Position numbers and translations under genes: made by a program. The notes beneath the pieces were generated by a model, which saw only the letters and a program-made list of their open reading frames with translations, made no database searches and was not told the origin of the DNA. From Corynebacterium mastitidis DSM 44356 (GTDB taxonomy: Bacteria > Actinomycetota > Actinomycetes > Mycobacteriales > Mycobacteriaceae), in contig NZ_AQXB01000006.1 in NCBI RefSeq assembly GCF_000375365.1, positions 1 to 64,000 of the forward strand: DNA of 64,000 nt. Direction: 5' to 3'. Of the stretch, positions 1-8,836 are shown one piece after another (position 1 is the stretch's first letter; each line of letters opens with the position of its first letter).

Positions 1-23
1 CCGCATCGAGGATTTCTCCTCTG

Positions 24-95
24 TGCGCGATACTGGGATCGAACCAGTGACCTCTTCCGTGTCAGGGAAGCGCTCTCCCGCTGAGCTAAACGCGC
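24..95 (-). tRNA. tRNA-Val (GAC)
   Basis: Reading the minus strand gives a cloverleaf: acceptor GCGCGTT, a D arm with GCTC/GAGC, a CTTCC/GGAAG anticodon stem around loop CTGACAC (anticodon GAC), and a T arm with loop TTCGATC. The 3' CCA is not encoded. Acceptor pair 6-67 reads U.U, a mild irregularity. It lies 22 bp downstream of tRNA-Gly and was probably co-transcribed with it. Confidence 0.93.
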
Positions 96-117
96 AGGTA
101 ATTAGGGGGATACCCGG

Positions 118-190
118 AGCGGATGACGAGACTCGAACTCGCGACCCTCACCTTGGCAAGGTGATGCGCTACCAACTGCGCTACATCCGC
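118..190 (-). tRNA. tRNA-Gly (GCC)
   Basis: The minus strand folds as a cloverleaf with acceptor GCGGATG/CATCCGC, anticodon stem CACC/GGTG around loop TTGCCAA (anticodon GCC), T loop TTCGAGT and discriminator U. The CCA end is not encoded. It is the first gene of a two-tRNA minus-strand unit with tRNA-Val(GAC). Confidence 0.94.
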
Positions 191-237
191 ATCGCACCAA
201 CGAGAACCCGTGAGGCTCCGCCGTTGTGCGTTGACAA

Positions 238-266
238 ACTCTATCCTGCCCGGGGTGTGGAGACAA
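238..266 (-). promoter_or_regulatory. Promoter of the minus-strand tRNA-Gly/tRNA-Val unit
   Basis: On the minus strand TTGTCT (261-266) and TAGAGT (238-243) are separated by exactly 17 bp. They lie about 47 bp upstream of the mature tRNA-Gly 5' end, which suits a sigma-70-type tRNA promoter. Inferred from consensus and spacing only. Confidence 0.5.
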
Positions 267-565
267 ATCGCCTGCTCGGTCGGTGATTGTGCGGGTGGTC
301 CCGCCGCCGAGCTTCGTGGGGAGGCGGCGCGGCGGGGCAGGCGGGCCGCTGCGGCCGGGGGAGTGCCTTACGTCGTGCGTCTTGCGTCTGCGTCCCCTGG
401 GAAGGGAAGGCGTGTTCGTTCTGGGGCCTCGTCGGGGCCGGTCGATGCCTCGTGGTGGGCGCGCACCGACGCTTCTTTGCGGAGAAAAGCGCCCTGACCT
501 GCAAATTAGGAACGTTGGACGGCCGCGTGTTAACTTATTTCTCGCAAGCCACACGGCAGGCACAC
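267..565. other. Intergenic region with no recognised gene
   Basis: This stretch separates the minus-strand tRNA unit from the plus-strand tRNA-Val(CAC). Open frames cross it on both strands, but their translations are arginine/proline/glycine-rich composition artefacts without family resemblance, and they run into the tRNAs. A TTAACTTATTT stretch near 530-540 may belong to the promoter of the downstream tRNA, but I could not find a well-spaced -35 box. Confidence 0.5.
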
Positions 566-640
566 GGTCCCATGGCTCAGTGGAAGAGCGTTCCGTTCAC
601 ACCGGAAAGGTCGCTGGTTCGATCCCAGCTGGGACCACCA
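566..640 (+). tRNA. tRNA-Val (CAC)
   Basis: The cloverleaf starts GGTCCCA and ends TGGGACC plus an encoded ACCA tail. The anticodon stem TTCCG/CGGAA encloses loop TTCACAC (anticodon CAC), and the T loop is TTCGATC. Unlike the two minus-strand tRNAs, the CCA end is encoded. A strong intrinsic terminator follows 8 bp downstream, so it is a single-gene transcript. Confidence 0.95.
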
Positions 641-648
641 TAGGTACT

Positions 649-678
649 AAGGCCCCATCGCTAAGCGATGGGGCCTTT
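649..678 (+). terminator. Rho-independent terminator of tRNA-Val(CAC)
   Basis: AAGGCCCCATCGC and its complement GCGATGGGGCCTT form a stem of about 12-13 bp around a short TAA-like loop, followed directly by TTTCTT. Perfect pairing and the T tract make this a clear terminator. Confidence 0.9.
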
Positions 679-847
679 CTTGCGCGCGGCGCAACCCCCG
701 TGACGCACGGCACTCGCGCGCCCGGAACTTATCGAGGTCCGCGAACGACTCCTCCATTACGGGACGGTGAGAATGCCTTGCGGCGTCATGGCGCGGGTAT
801 TCTTGCTCTCATCCGTCATGAGAAGGCAAGGAAAGCGGAGGTGCAGG

Positions 848-1399
848 GTGGCGGCTCGAATCGCACGCAGGGGCGCGATCGCGCTCTCGTTGGGGATCGC
901 CGGAGGGCTGATCAGCCCCGGGGTGGCCCTGGCGCACGATAGCGTCATCGCGGCCACGCCGGAGGACGGCGGCACCGTGGAGGAGTTTCCCCGCGACATC
1001 GTGCTGACCTTCTCCGGCATCCCCCGGGACACCTTTAACACGGTAGCCGTCTCCAATACCTCCTCCGGCGAGGTCCTGTTCTCCCAGGAGCCGAAGCTGG
1101 AGGGGCAGGAGGTGAGCGTGGAGGTGCCCCAGGACATTAACCCCGGCCCCGGCGACTACACGGTGGGGTTCCAGATCACCTCCTCGGACGGGCACGCCAC
1201 CCGTGGCAAGACCACGTTTAGCGTGGCCGGGCAGGCGGCGGGCCAGGAGGCCGAGAAGGACGGGGACGCCGCCGATGGCGCTCAGGATGAGGGTTCCGCC
1301 CCGGTCTCCGGTCCGCTGGCGTGGGTCGTCGGCGGGCTGGGGGTGCTGGCCATAGCGGCGGTGGTGGTGCTCGCCGTGGCCAGGAATCGTCGTTTGTGA
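848..1399 (+). CDS. CopC-like copper-binding protein, exported and membrane-anchored
   Basis: A 183-aa protein with a signal peptide (residues 1-29, ending GVALA) and a mature N-terminus that starts with His, as in CopC/YcnJ-type Cu(II) proteins. The Ig-like CopC domain runs to about residue 130. It carries a DGH triad (SSDGHATRG); with His-1, an Asp-x-His pair is the known Cu(II) site of the family. An acidic linker and one C-terminal transmembrane helix followed by RNRR anchor it. The GTG at 848 was chosen because GGAGG lies 6 bp upstream; a longer frame reaches back to 767 with ATGs at 767 and 818. It is first in a run with a PCuAC-like lipoprotein and a DyP peroxidase, which points to copper handling or delivery outside the membrane. 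Domain call firm, exact role inferred. Confidence 0.85.
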   Translation: MAARIARRGAIALSLGIAGGLISPGVALAHDSVIAATPEDGGTVEEFPRDIVLTFSGIPRDTFNTVAVSNTSSGEVLFSQEPKLEGQEVSVEVPQDINPGPGDYTVGFQITSSDGHATRGKTTFSVAGQAAGQEAEKDGDAADGAQDEGSAPVSGPLAWVVGGLGVLAIAAVVVLAVARNRRL

Positions 1400-1435
1400 C
1401 CCCACACTCTCATTGACTTAAAAGGAGAAGCACTG

Positions 1436-2041
1436 ATGAAGAACCTCAAGATCGCCGCCGGGGCGCTGGCCCTCGTGGCAGGCGTGACCCTGGCCGGATG
1501 CTCCAACAGCGAGGGGGACTCCACCGCAACCCAGGCCCCCACGGCCTCCAGCGCCTCGGAGAGTGGCACCTCGGCGGCGTCGGAAAGCGGCATCCGCCTG
1601 GATAACGCCGTGGTGCGCGCCAAGGGCGAGGACAACGACATGACCAGTATCTTTGGCACGCTGGTCAACGACACGGACAAGGACATCACCGTGGAGTCCT
1701 TCACCACCTCCCTGGGGGAGGCGCAGTACCAGCTCCACGAGGTCGTCGATGGCGTGATGCGGGAAAAGACGGGCGGGTACACCATCCCGGCGCACGACTC
1801 GCACGAGCTGAAGCCCGGCGGCGATCACATGATGGTGATGGGGTACGAGCACCCCGTGGCGGCGGGCGACGACCTGACCGTGACGCTGCTCCTGTCCGAC
1901 GGCTCCGAGGTGGACCTCGACCCGATCCCGGTGCGCACCATCGGCGCAGGGGACGAGAACTACGGCGACCTGGACCAGGGCGAGCAGGGGGATCACGGCG
2001 AGCACGATGAGCACGGCGACCACGAGGACCACCAGCACTAA
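1436..2041 (+). CDS. PCuAC-type copper chaperone lipoprotein
   Basis: A 201-aa protein with a lipoprotein signal peptide (lipobox LAGC, Cys near residue 21), a Ser/Thr/Ala-rich spacer and a PCuAC (DUF461) domain of about 110 residues. The family Cu(I) motif, His/Met residues spaced as H-x10-M-x~21-H-x-M, fits LHEVVDGVMREKT followed by GGDHMMVMG. The C-terminus is an unusual Asp/Glu/Gly/His tail (several HGEHDEH-like units) that could bind additional metal. AAAAGGAG sits 8 bp before the ATG. It follows the CopC-like gene by 36 bp and precedes the DyP gene by 15 bp, so the three are likely co-transcribed. The protein is expected outside the cytoplasmic membrane, passing copper to a client such as cytochrome oxidase or the neighbouring enzymes (inference). 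Confidence 0.88.
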   Translation: MKNLKIAAGALALVAGVTLAGCSNSEGDSTATQAPTASSASESGTSAASESGIRLDNAVVRAKGEDNDMTSIFGTLVNDTDKDITVESFTTSLGEAQYQLHEVVDGVMREKTGGYTIPAHDSHELKPGGDHMMVMGYEHPVAAGDDLTVTLLLSDGSEVDLDPIPVRTIGAGDENYGDLDQGEQGDHGEHDEHGDHEDHQH

Positions 2042-2056
2042 GGAGGCGAGCGGGAG

Positions 2057-3280
2057 ATGAGTTCGGTGAGCCGCAGGGGCTTTCTGTCCGGGCTTTCCCT
2101 GTCCGCCGGTGGCCTCGCCCTGGCGGGCTGCGCGGCGGACGCGCGCGACGAGAACCCGGAGGACCGGCGGGAGCAGGCGGACCGCGCCGCGAGCACGGTG
2201 GAGTTCGATGGGCCCCACCAGGCCGGCATCGCCACCCCGGAGCAGGCACACCTGAACCTGGTGGCCTTTTCCCTGCACCCGGGGGTGGACCGCCAGGGCC
2301 TGCGGCGGCTCATGCGGCTGTGGACGCAGGACGCCCGGGAGCTGTGCGCCGGGCGCACCCCGCGCGGCAGCCTGGAACCGGAACTCACCTCCCGTCCCTC
2401 TCGGCTCACCATCACCTGCGGCTGGGGGGAGGGGGCGTTCGACGCCGCGGGCCTGGCGGATCGCCGCCCCGCCTGGCTGGCGCCGATACCGGAGTTCTCG
2501 CAGGATCGCCTCGAGGAGCGGTGGGGCCAGTCCGACCTGGTGCTGCAGATCTGCGCGGAGGACCCCTTCACCGTGGCCCACGCGATGCGCAACATGGTGC
2601 GCTCGGGGGCGGACTACGCCTCCGTGCGGTGGCTGCAGCAGGGCTTCGTCTCCGCGAACACCGCGCCGGAGCCCGCGCGGGAGGAGACCAAGCGCAACCT
2701 CTTTGGGCAAAAGGATGGCACCATCAACCCCCGGGGCGAGGAGGAGCTGTCCGAGCACGTGTGGATCGAGGACGGCCCGCCGTGGGCGCGCGGCGGAACC
2801 GCCATGGTGGTGCGCCGCATTCGGATGCACATGGACGAGTGGGAGAAGCTCGACCGGGCCTCGCGCGAGGTGGTGGTGGGCCGCACGCTGGGCAGCGGCG
2901 CGCCGCTTTCCGGCGGGGAGGAGCACACCCCGGCGGACTTCTCCGCGCGTGACGCCTATGGGCTCCCGGCCATCGACCCGCACAGCCATATGGCCAGGGC
3001 CACGCCCCCGGCGGATCATCCGGAGCAGCGCATCCTGCGCCGCCCCTACAACTGGGACGTGGCCCCGGAGCCGGGCGCGGACGATCTTTCCCACTCCGGC
3101 CAGGTGTTCATCTGCTTCCAGAAGGACCCCACGCGCCAGTTCACCCCCATCCAGGAGCGTCTGGACCAGGCGGACCGGCTCAACCAGTGGATCACGCACA
3201 TCGGCTCCGCCGTGTACTTCGTTCCGCCGGGCACCGGCGGGGAGCGCGGGGGCTTCTGGGGCTCGGGGCTGCTGGACTGA
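2057..3280 (+). CDS. Dye-decolorizing (DyP) heme peroxidase, Tat-exported
   Basis: A 407-aa protein whose N-terminus has a twin-arginine motif (SRRGFL) followed by a lipobox-like LAGC, so it is probably exported folded with heme and lipid-anchored. The ferredoxin-like DyP fold is recognised by the GxxDG motif (GQKDGTINP near residue 218), whose Asp is the distal catalytic residue, and by DPHSHMARA, which supplies the proximal heme His. The C-terminal QKDPTRQFTPIQERL stretch is typical of the EfeB/DyP class. TAAGGAGG overlaps the upstream stop region. In actinobacteria copper chaperones are known next to extracytoplasmic peroxidases/oxidases; here the pairing with CopC-like and PCuAC-like proteins suggests a copper- or iron-related redox role. 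The substrate cannot be told from sequence. Confidence 0.9.
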   Translation: MSSVSRRGFLSGLSLSAGGLALAGCAADARDENPEDRREQADRAASTVEFDGPHQAGIATPEQAHLNLVAFSLHPGVDRQGLRRLMRLWTQDARELCAGRTPRGSLEPELTSRPSRLTITCGWGEGAFDAAGLADRRPAWLAPIPEFSQDRLEERWGQSDLVLQICAEDPFTVAHAMRNMVRSGADYASVRWLQQGFVSANTAPEPAREETKRNLFGQKDGTINPRGEEELSEHVWIEDGPPWARGGTAMVVRRIRMHMDEWEKLDRASREVVVGRTLGSGAPLSGGEEHTPADFSARDAYGLPAIDPHSHMARATPPADHPEQRILRRPYNWDVAPEPGADDLSHSGQVFICFQKDPTRQFTPIQERLDQADRLNQWITHIGSAVYFVPPGTGGERGGFWGSGLLD

Positions 3281-3289
3281 CGGGGTACT

Positions 3290-3346
3290 GGGCCGGGGGA
3301 GGAGGCGACGAGGGCACGGCGCGATCCCCGGGCCGGGGGAGGAGGC
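3290..3346 (+). repeat. 17-bp direct repeat, two copies 40 bp apart
   Basis: GGGCCGGGGGAGGAGGC occurs at 3290-3306 and again, unchanged, at 3330-3346, in the spacer after the DyP gene. It may be a recent local duplication. I see no gene here. Confidence 0.75.
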
Positions 3347-3383
3347 CTGCCTTGCCTGCTTTGTTTCCCCGGGGGGTAAGCTA

Positions 3384-3411
3384 TTGACCGATTACCGCCC
3401 GGTTTTATAAA
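3384..3411 (+). promoter_or_regulatory. Candidate thrS promoter
   Basis: TTGACC (3384-3389) and TATAAA (3406-3411) are spaced 16 bp, about 88 bp before the thrS start. Good match to a housekeeping corynebacterial promoter. The remaining leader shows no T-box or obvious attenuator. Confidence 0.6.
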
Positions 3412-3498
3412 GAAGGCACGGGGCGGATGCACAAGCAGTGGGGGCGGCCCGGTATGCCGTCGCCCGCGTGAGCGCAAGAAGGAGCGCGAAGAAGGATC

Positions 3499-5547
3499 AT
3501 GGTGAACGCTGCGGAAAAGACCACCTTGCTTGTTCCCGCCGGGGTGCCGGTGGGCAAGGCCATGCGGGAGCTGGGGCTGCCCACGAAGGGGCCGGAGGCC
3601 ATCGTGTGCGCGCAGGACGGGCAGGGCAACCTCCGGGATCTCTCCCACGCCCCGGCGCAGGACGCCGAGTTCGCCCTGGTTCCCGCCTGCAGCGAGGAGG
3701 GGCGCTTTGTGATCCGCCACTCCGCTGCCCACGTGCTCGCCCAGGCCGTGCAGATTGAGTTCCCCGGCACTAAGCTCGGCATCGGTCCGGCCATCGAGAA
3801 CGGCTTCTACTACGACTTCGACGCCGCGGAGCCCTTCACCCCGGAGGACCTGCGCACGCTGGAAAAGCGGATGAAGAAGATCATCAAGTCCGGGCAGCGC
3901 TTCGAGCGCCGCGTGTGGGCCTCCCAGGACGAGGCGCGGGAGGCCCTGGCCGCCGAGCCCTACAAGCTGGAGCTGATCGAGGACAAGGGCAACGTGGACC
4001 CGGACTCCGACGAGGCGGCGGAGGTCGGCGCGGGCGAGCTGACGGCCTACGACAACGTCAACCCCCGCACCGGCGAGGTGGAGTGGTTCGACCTGTGCCG
4101 TGGCCCGCACGTGCCCACCACCAAGTACATCCCGGCCTTTGCCCTCATGCGGACCTCCGCTGCGTACTGGCGGGGGGATCAGAACAACGCGGGCCTGCAG
4201 CGCGTCTACGGCACCGCCTGGGAGTCTAAGGAGGCCCTGGACGAGTACCGCACCATGCTGGAGGAGGCCGAGAAGCGCGATCACCGCCGCCTGGGGGCCG
4301 AGCTGGACCTGTTTAGCTTCCCGGATGAGATCGGCTCCGGCTTCCCCGTGTTCCACCCGGACGGCGGGATCGTGCGCTTTGCCATGGAGGAGCACTCGCG
4401 GCAGCGCCACCTGGCGGCCGGGTATTCCTTTGTGAACACCCCCCACGTGACCAAGGGGGAGCTGTTTAAGAAGTCGGGCCACCTGGACTGGTACTCCGAC
4501 GGCATGTTCCCGCCCATGCAGCTCGACGCCGAGCACAACGCCGAGGGCGAGGAGACCAAGCCCGGGCAGGACTACTACGTCAAGCCCATGAACTGCCCCA
4601 TGCACAACCTGATCTTTGCCACCCGGGGCCGCTCCTACCGGGAGCTGCCGCTGCGGCTCTTCGAGTTTGGCACGGTGTACCGCTACGAGAAGTCCGGCGT
4701 GGTGCACGGCCTGACCCGCGCCCGTGGCTTTACCCAGGACGACGCCCACATCTACTGCACGGAGGAGCAGCTCGAGCAGGAGCTCACCGACGTGCTGGAG
4801 TTCATCATCTCCCTCCTGCGCGACTATGGCCTGGACGACTTCTACCTGGAGCTGTCCACCAAGGACCCGAACAAGTACGTGGGGGACGACGAGGTCTGGG
4901 AGCGGGCCACCACCATCCTGAGCGACGTGGCCACCAAGTCCGGCCTGGAACTGGTGCCCGACCCCGCCGGGGCGGCCTTCTACGGGCCGAAGATCTCGGT
5001 GCAGGCGCGCGACGCCATCGGGCGCACCTGGCAGATGTCCACCGTGCAGCTCGACTTCAACCTCCCGGAGCGGTTCCAGCTGGAGTACACCGCGCCGGAC
5101 GGCTCGAAGAAGCGCCCGATCATGATTCACCGCGCGCTGTTCGGCTCCATCGAGCGCTTCTTCGGCGTGCTGCTCGAGCACTACGCCGGCGCCTTTCCCG
5201 CCTGGCTGGCCCCGCGCCAGGTGGTGGGCATCCCGGTGGCGGACGAGTTCGTGCCGCACCTTAACGAGGTCGCCAGCGCCCTGCGCGCCCGGGGCATCCG
5301 CGCGGAGGTGGACGCCTCGGACGATCGCATGCAAAAGAAGATCCGCAACCACACCACCGGGAAGATCCCCTTCATGCTGCTGGCGGGCGGCCGCGACGTG
5401 GAGGCGGGCGCGGTGAGCTTCCGCTTCCTCGACGGCACCCAGATCAACGGCGTGCCGGTGGATGAGGCGGTGGACCTCATCGCGGCGTGGGTGGGGGATC
5501 GCATCAACGATCAACCGAATGAGGCTCGCCTTGCCGAGCGACGCTAA
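3499..5547 (+). CDS. thrS: Threonine--tRNA ligase
   Basis: A 682-aa class II aminoacyl-tRNA synthetase that charges tRNA-Thr. The order is a TGS domain (about 1-70), the second additional/editing domain with HSAAHVLAQ and CRGPHV zinc-type residues, then the catalytic core. That core has MNCPMH (zinc Cys), motif 2 around [13 protein letters not shown] and motif 3 around [11 protein letters not shown], and is followed by the C-terminal anticodon-binding domain. Length is normal for the family. The ATG is preceded by GAAGAAGGA. It begins the block that runs into the phosphatidylinositol genes; the next gene overlaps its 3' end by about 29 bp, so co-transcription is likely. Confidence 0.97.
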   Translation: MVNAAEKTTLLVPAGVPVGKAMRELGLPTKGPEAIVCAQDGQGNLRDLSHAPAQDAEFALVPACSEEGRFVIRHSAAHVLAQAVQIEFPGTKLGIGPAIENGFYYDFDAAEPFTPEDLRTLEKRMKKIIKSGQRFERRVWASQDEAREALAAEPYKLELIEDKGNVDPDSDEAAEVGAGELTAYDNVNPRTGEVEWFDLCRGPHVPTTKYIPAFALMRTSAAYWRGDQNNAGLQRVYGTAWESKEALDEYRTMLEEAEKRDHRRLGAELDLFSFPDEIGSGFPVFHPDGGIVRFAMEEHSRQRHLAAGYSFVNTPHVTKGELFKKSGHLDWYSDGMFPPMQLDAEHNAEGEETKPGQDYYVKPMNCPMHNLIFATRGRSYRELPLRLFEFGTVYRYEKSGVVHGLTRARGFTQDDAHIYCTEEQLEQELTDVLEFIISLLRDYGLDDFYLELSTKDPNKYVGDDEVWERATTILSDVATKSGLELVPDPAGAAFYGPKISVQARDAIGRTWQMSTVQLDFNLPERFQLEYTAPDGSKKRPIMIHRALFGSIERFFGVLLEHYAGAFPAWLAPRQVVGIPVADEFVPHLNEVASALRARGIRAEVDASDDRMQKKIRNHTTGKIPFMLLAGGRDVEAGAVSFRFLDGTQINGVPVDEAVDLIAAWVGDRINDQPNEARLAERR

Positions 5548-6109
5548 GGGAAACGAACAGACCTGGGCCGACGCCGGGGTGGGGCAGCCGGACGGCCTGC
5601 AAAGGCTGTGGGCGCCCTACCGCATGAACTACGTGGCCGCCGCGGTGTCCTCCGAGGATCCCTTCGTGGAGGCCCCGCGCCGCGGCGACGAGGAGGCCCT
5701 CATCGTGGCGCGCGGCGCGCGCGTGTACTGCCTTTTGAACCTGTTTCCCTACAACGCCGGGCACATGATGGTGGTGCCCTACCGCAAGGTGGCGGAGCTG
5801 GAGCAGCTCAGCGCGGAGGAGAGCGCGGAGCTGATGCTCTTTGCCCAGCGCGCCGTGCGCACGCTGAAGAAGGTCTCGCGCCCGCAGGGCATCAACGTGG
5901 GCCTCAACCTCGGGCACGGCTCCGGCGGCTCGGTGCGCGATCACCTGCACATGCACGTGGTGCCGAGGTGGTCCGGGGACGCCAACTTTATGACCGTGCT
6001 GGCGGGCACCAAGGTGCTCCCGCAGACGCTGCGGGACACTCGCGCGCTGCTGGCCCAGGGGTGGGCCCAGGTGGTCGCGGAGACGACGCAGGAGGATCAG
6101 GATGCTTAG
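5519..6109 (+). CDS. HIT-family hydrolase/phosphorylase (Ap4A phosphorylase-like)
   Basis: A 196-aa protein with the histidine triad [10 protein letters not shown] (residues about 147-156), the active-site signature of HIT nucleotide hydrolases and transferases. The same gene position between thrS and pgsA in mycobacteria (Rv2613c) encodes an Ap4A phosphorylase, so a dinucleoside-polyphosphate activity is the best guess. The start at ATG 5519 lies inside the end of thrS; an alternative frame start at 5462 would lengthen the overlap and looks less likely. It overlaps pgsA by 8 bp, so translation is probably coupled. Family assignment is firm, substrate inferred from synteny. Confidence 0.88.
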   Translation: MRLALPSDAKGNEQTWADAGVGQPDGLQRLWAPYRMNYVAAAVSSEDPFVEAPRRGDEEALIVARGARVYCLLNLFPYNAGHMMVVPYRKVAELEQLSAEESAELMLFAQRAVRTLKKVSRPQGINVGLNLGHGSGGSVRDHLHMHVVPRWSGDANFMTVLAGTKVLPQTLRDTRALLAQGWAQVVAETTQEDQDA

Positions 6110-6779
6110 CGTCTACGGCAGGCGCCCGGCGGCCGTGGTGGTGGAGCCGGTGGCCTCGGCCCTGCTGAGAACCGGACTTTCCCCCAACGCCGTGACGGTG
6201 GCCGGGGCGGCGCTCACCATGGCCGTGGCGGCAGTGCTCATCCCCAGCGGGCACCTGGTGTGGGCGGCGGCGCTCTCCGGGCTCTTTGCCGCCACGGACA
6301 TGATCGACGGCACCATGGCGCGGCTGCGCGGCGGCGGCACCAAGTACGGCGCCACGCTGGACGCCACGTGCGATCGGATCACCGACGGCGTGCTCTTCGC
6401 CTCCATCACCTGGTGGCTGGTGTACACCTACCAGGCCCCCAAGGCCCTCGTGGCGGCCTCGCTGGTGGTCCTGGTGTGCTCCCAGGTGATCTCGTACGTG
6501 AAGGCCAGGGGGGAGGCCAGCGGCTTTAGGATGGTCGGCGGGCTCATCGAGCGCCCGGAGCGGCTCATCATCGGGCTGGGCGGCATCGGTCTGCACGGCA
6601 TGGGCGTGCCCTATGCGGTGGACATCGCGCTGTGGGTCCTGGCGGTAGGGTCGGTGTTCACGGTGGTGCAGCGCCTGCGCATCGCCTCGCGTTCCCCGCT
6701 CGCCGGGGAGCTCTCCGCGCCCCCGGCGGGCTCCAAGGAGGCCGCCCGGCGCGCGGGCGGTGCGGGACCGCGGGGCTAG
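6102..6779 (+). CDS. pgsA: Phosphatidylinositol-phosphate synthase (CDP-alcohol phosphatidyltransferase)
   Basis: A 225-aa polytopic membrane enzyme carrying the full CDP-alcohol phosphotransferase signature DG-x2-AR-x8-G-x3-D-x3-D (DGTMAR... GATLDATCD, residues about 69-91). In actinobacteria the homologue at this locus joins CDP-diacylglycerol with inositol phosphate to make phosphatidylinositol phosphate, the precursor of PI and PIMs. Its neighbours patA and pimA use that lipid. The ATG overlaps the end of the HIT gene. Symbol follows the usual corynebacterial/mycobacterial naming; pgsA is also used for the phosphatidylglycerophosphate enzyme, and synteny argues for the inositol version. 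Confidence 0.92.
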   Translation: MLSVYGRRPAAVVVEPVASALLRTGLSPNAVTVAGAALTMAVAAVLIPSGHLVWAAALSGLFAATDMIDGTMARLRGGGTKYGATLDATCDRITDGVLFASITWWLVYTYQAPKALVAASLVVLVCSQVISYVKARGEASGFRMVGGLIERPERLIIGLGGIGLHGMGVPYAVDIALWVLAVGSVFTVVQRLRIASRSPLAGELSAPPAGSKEAARRAGGAGPRG

Positions 6780-6819
6780 CGCGCAGGTGTTGCAAGGGTT
6801 CACGAGGAAAGGGCGTCGC

Positions 6820-7728
6820 ATGGGGCATCGGGATCGTCGAGATCTCAGCACGGTGGGCTACCTGGCGGGGTGGCGCCTGGTGCGTCTGCTGCCCGCCTCG
6901 TGGGGCGCGTGGATCTTCGAGCGCGGGGCGGACATCGCCAGCGACAACGGGCGCGGGATGGAGCAGCTACGCCGCAACCTGGCGCGCGTGGTGGGGCCGG
7001 AAAACGTCACCAGGAGGCTGGTGCGCGACGCCACCCGCTCCTACGCCCGGTACTGGCTGGAGGCCTTTCGGCTGCCCACGCAGGCGCGGGATCCCCGCCT
7101 GGCGCCGCGCCTGCGCCGCAGCGTGCGGGGAGAGGAGCACCTTGCGGCCTCGATGGCCAGGGGCAGGGGGGCGGTGCTGGCCCTGACCCACTCGGGCAAC
7201 TGGGACATGGCGGGGGTGTACGCGGTGGATGCCTTTGGCTCCGTGGTCTCGGTGGCCGAGCGCCTGCGCCCGGAGGAGGTGTTTGAGGCCTTCGTGGGCT
7301 ACCGCAGGTTACTGGGCTTTGACATCTTCCCGCTCTCCGGCGGGCGCCCGCCCTTCCCGGAGCTTCGGCGGGAGCTGGAGCGCGGCAAGCTGGTGTGCCT
7401 GCTCAGCGAGCGCGACATCAAGAACAAGGGGGTGGAGGTGGAGTTCTTCGGGGAGCCCACCACCATGCCCGTGGGCGCGGTGGAGCTGGCCCGGCACACC
7501 GGCGCCGCCCTGCACGCGGTGCACTGCTGGTTCGAGGGCAAGGACGGCTGGGGCTTTTCCATCTCCGAGGAGCTGGAGGTGGGGGAGACCGGCGCCACCA
7601 TGCAGCGGGTCGCGGAGATCTTCGAGCGCAACATCCGGGAGCACCCGGAGGACTGGCACATGCTCCAACCGCTGTGGCCGAGCGACGCCCGCCTGCGGGA
7701 GCGGCGCCGCGCCGAGGAGGGAGCCTGA
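6820..7728 (+). CDS. patA: Phosphatidylinositol mannoside acyltransferase
   Basis: A 302-aa member of the lipid A biosynthesis-type acyltransferase family (HtrB/LpxL-like). The catalytic HX4D motif is visible as HSGNWD (His about residue 124, Asp 129), and a hydrophobic N-terminal segment suits peripheral attachment to the inner membrane face. In mycobacteria the gene between pgsA and pimA acylates the mannose of PIM1/PIM2. ATG 6820 was preferred because GAGGAAAGGG precedes it by about 7 bp; a GTG at 6760 inside pgsA is possible. Only 4 bp separate it from pimA, so operon structure is clear. Confidence 0.92.
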   Translation: MGHRDRRDLSTVGYLAGWRLVRLLPASWGAWIFERGADIASDNGRGMEQLRRNLARVVGPENVTRRLVRDATRSYARYWLEAFRLPTQARDPRLAPRLRRSVRGEEHLAASMARGRGAVLALTHSGNWDMAGVYAVDAFGSVVSVAERLRPEEVFEAFVGYRRLLGFDIFPLSGGRPPFPELRRELERGKLVCLLSERDIKNKGVEVEFFGEPTTMPVGAVELARHTGAALHAVHCWFEGKDGWGFSISEELEVGETGATMQRVAEIFERNIREHPEDWHMLQPLWPSDARLRERRRAEEGA

Positions 7729-7732
7729 GCAT

Positions 7733-8836
7733 ATGCGCGTTGGCATCGTGTGCCCCTATTCCTTCGACGAGCCCGGCGGCGTCCAGGCCCACATCCTCGA
7801 CCTCGCCAGGGTGCTGGGCGAGCGCGGCCACGAGGTGCGGGTGCTGGGGCCGGCCACCGGCGGCGCGGACGTGCCGGATTACGTGATGCGCGGGGGCGGC
7901 GCGATCCCCATCCCCTATAACGGCTCCGTGGCCCGGCTCGCCTTCGGGCCGCAGGTGGTGCGCAACATCCGCGCCTTCATCCGCGAGGGGAACTTCGACG
8001 TGGTGCACATCCACGAGCCCAACTCGCCCAGCTACTCCATGGCGGCCATGTTCTACGCCACCGGCCCGTTGGTGGCCACCTACCACGCCTCCGCCTCGGG
8101 ATCCCGGCTGCTGAAGCTCTTTTTGCCGCTGCTGCGGCCGTACCTGGAGAAGATCCGCGGTGGGATCGCGGTCTCCGAGATGGCCCGGCGCTGGCAGGTG
8201 GAGCAGTTGGGCGGGGACCCGGTGCTCATCCCCAACGGGGTGGACACGGAGGCCTATCGCCGGAACCGGAGGCCCCCGGAGGCCCCCGGGGCGGGCGAGC
8301 GCATACCGGAGATCGTGTTCCTGGGCCGGATCGACGAGCCGCGCAAGGGGCTGGACATCCTGCTGCGCGCCCTCGACGGCCTGCCCCACCGGGTGCGCGT
8401 GACGGTCATCGGCGGCGGCAAGCCCCGCGCGGTGCCGGGCGTGGACTTCGTGGGCCGGGTCAGCGACGAGGAAAAGGCGAGGATCCTCGGCCGGGCGGAC
8501 ATCTACGTGGCGCCCAACACCGGCGGCGAGAGCTTCGGCATCGTTCTGGTGGAGGCCATGTCCGCGGGGTGCGCGGTGGTGGCCAGTGACCTGGAGGCCT
8601 TCGAGGCGGTGTGCGACGCGGGCGGCAGGAAGCCCGCGGGGTTGCTGTTCCGCAACGGCTCCGCCGAGGACCTGCGCGCCAAGCTCGACGCGCTGCTGCG
8701 GGATCCGGATCGGCGCGCCCGGCTGGTGGAGGCGGGCCTGGCGCGCGCGCACCGCTACGACTGGTCCACCGTGGCCAGCGACATCTTCGCGGTGTACGAG
8801 ACGGTGGCGGACGGCACGACCGTGGGGGTGCGCTGA
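7733..8836 (+). CDS. pimA: Phosphatidyl-myo-inositol mannosyltransferase PimA
   Basis: A 367-aa GT4-family GT-B glycosyltransferase that puts the first mannose (from GDP-mannose) on phosphatidylinositol. The N-terminal domain has the EPGGVQAHI glycine loop near residue 14. The C-terminal nucleotide-sugar domain has NTGGESFGIVLVEAMSAG around residue 265, containing the EX7E acid residues that are hallmarks of the family. The ATG follows patA by 4 bp. The protein acts at the cytoplasmic face of the membrane, at the root of PIM, LM and LAM synthesis. Length agrees with PimA. Confidence 0.95.
   Translation: MRVGIVCPYSFDEPGGVQAHILDLARVLGERGHEVRVLGPATGGADVPDYVMRGGGAIPIPYNGSVARLAFGPQVVRNIRAFIREGNFDVVHIHEPNSPSYSMAAMFYATGPLVATYHASASGSRLLKLFLPLLRPYLEKIRGGIAVSEMARRWQVEQLGGDPVLIPNGVDTEAYRRNRRPPEAPGAGERIPEIVFLGRIDEPRKGLDILLRALDGLPHRVRVTVIGGGKPRAVPGVDFVGRVSDEEKARILGRADIYVAPNTGGESFGIVLVEAMSAGCAVVASDLEAFEAVCDAGGRKPAGLLFRNGSAEDLRAKLDALLRDPDRRARLVEAGLARAHRYDWSTVASDIFAVYETVADGTTVGVR

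Noticed and set aside
231..260. TTGACA at 231-236 as a plus-strand promoter
   Set aside because: No acceptable -10 at 16-18 bp; the same bases fit better as part of the minus-strand tRNA promoter region.
3412..3498. A T-box riboswitch in the thrS leader
   Set aside because: The leader is under 90 nt after the promoter and lacks a T-box core sequence or a specifier stem.
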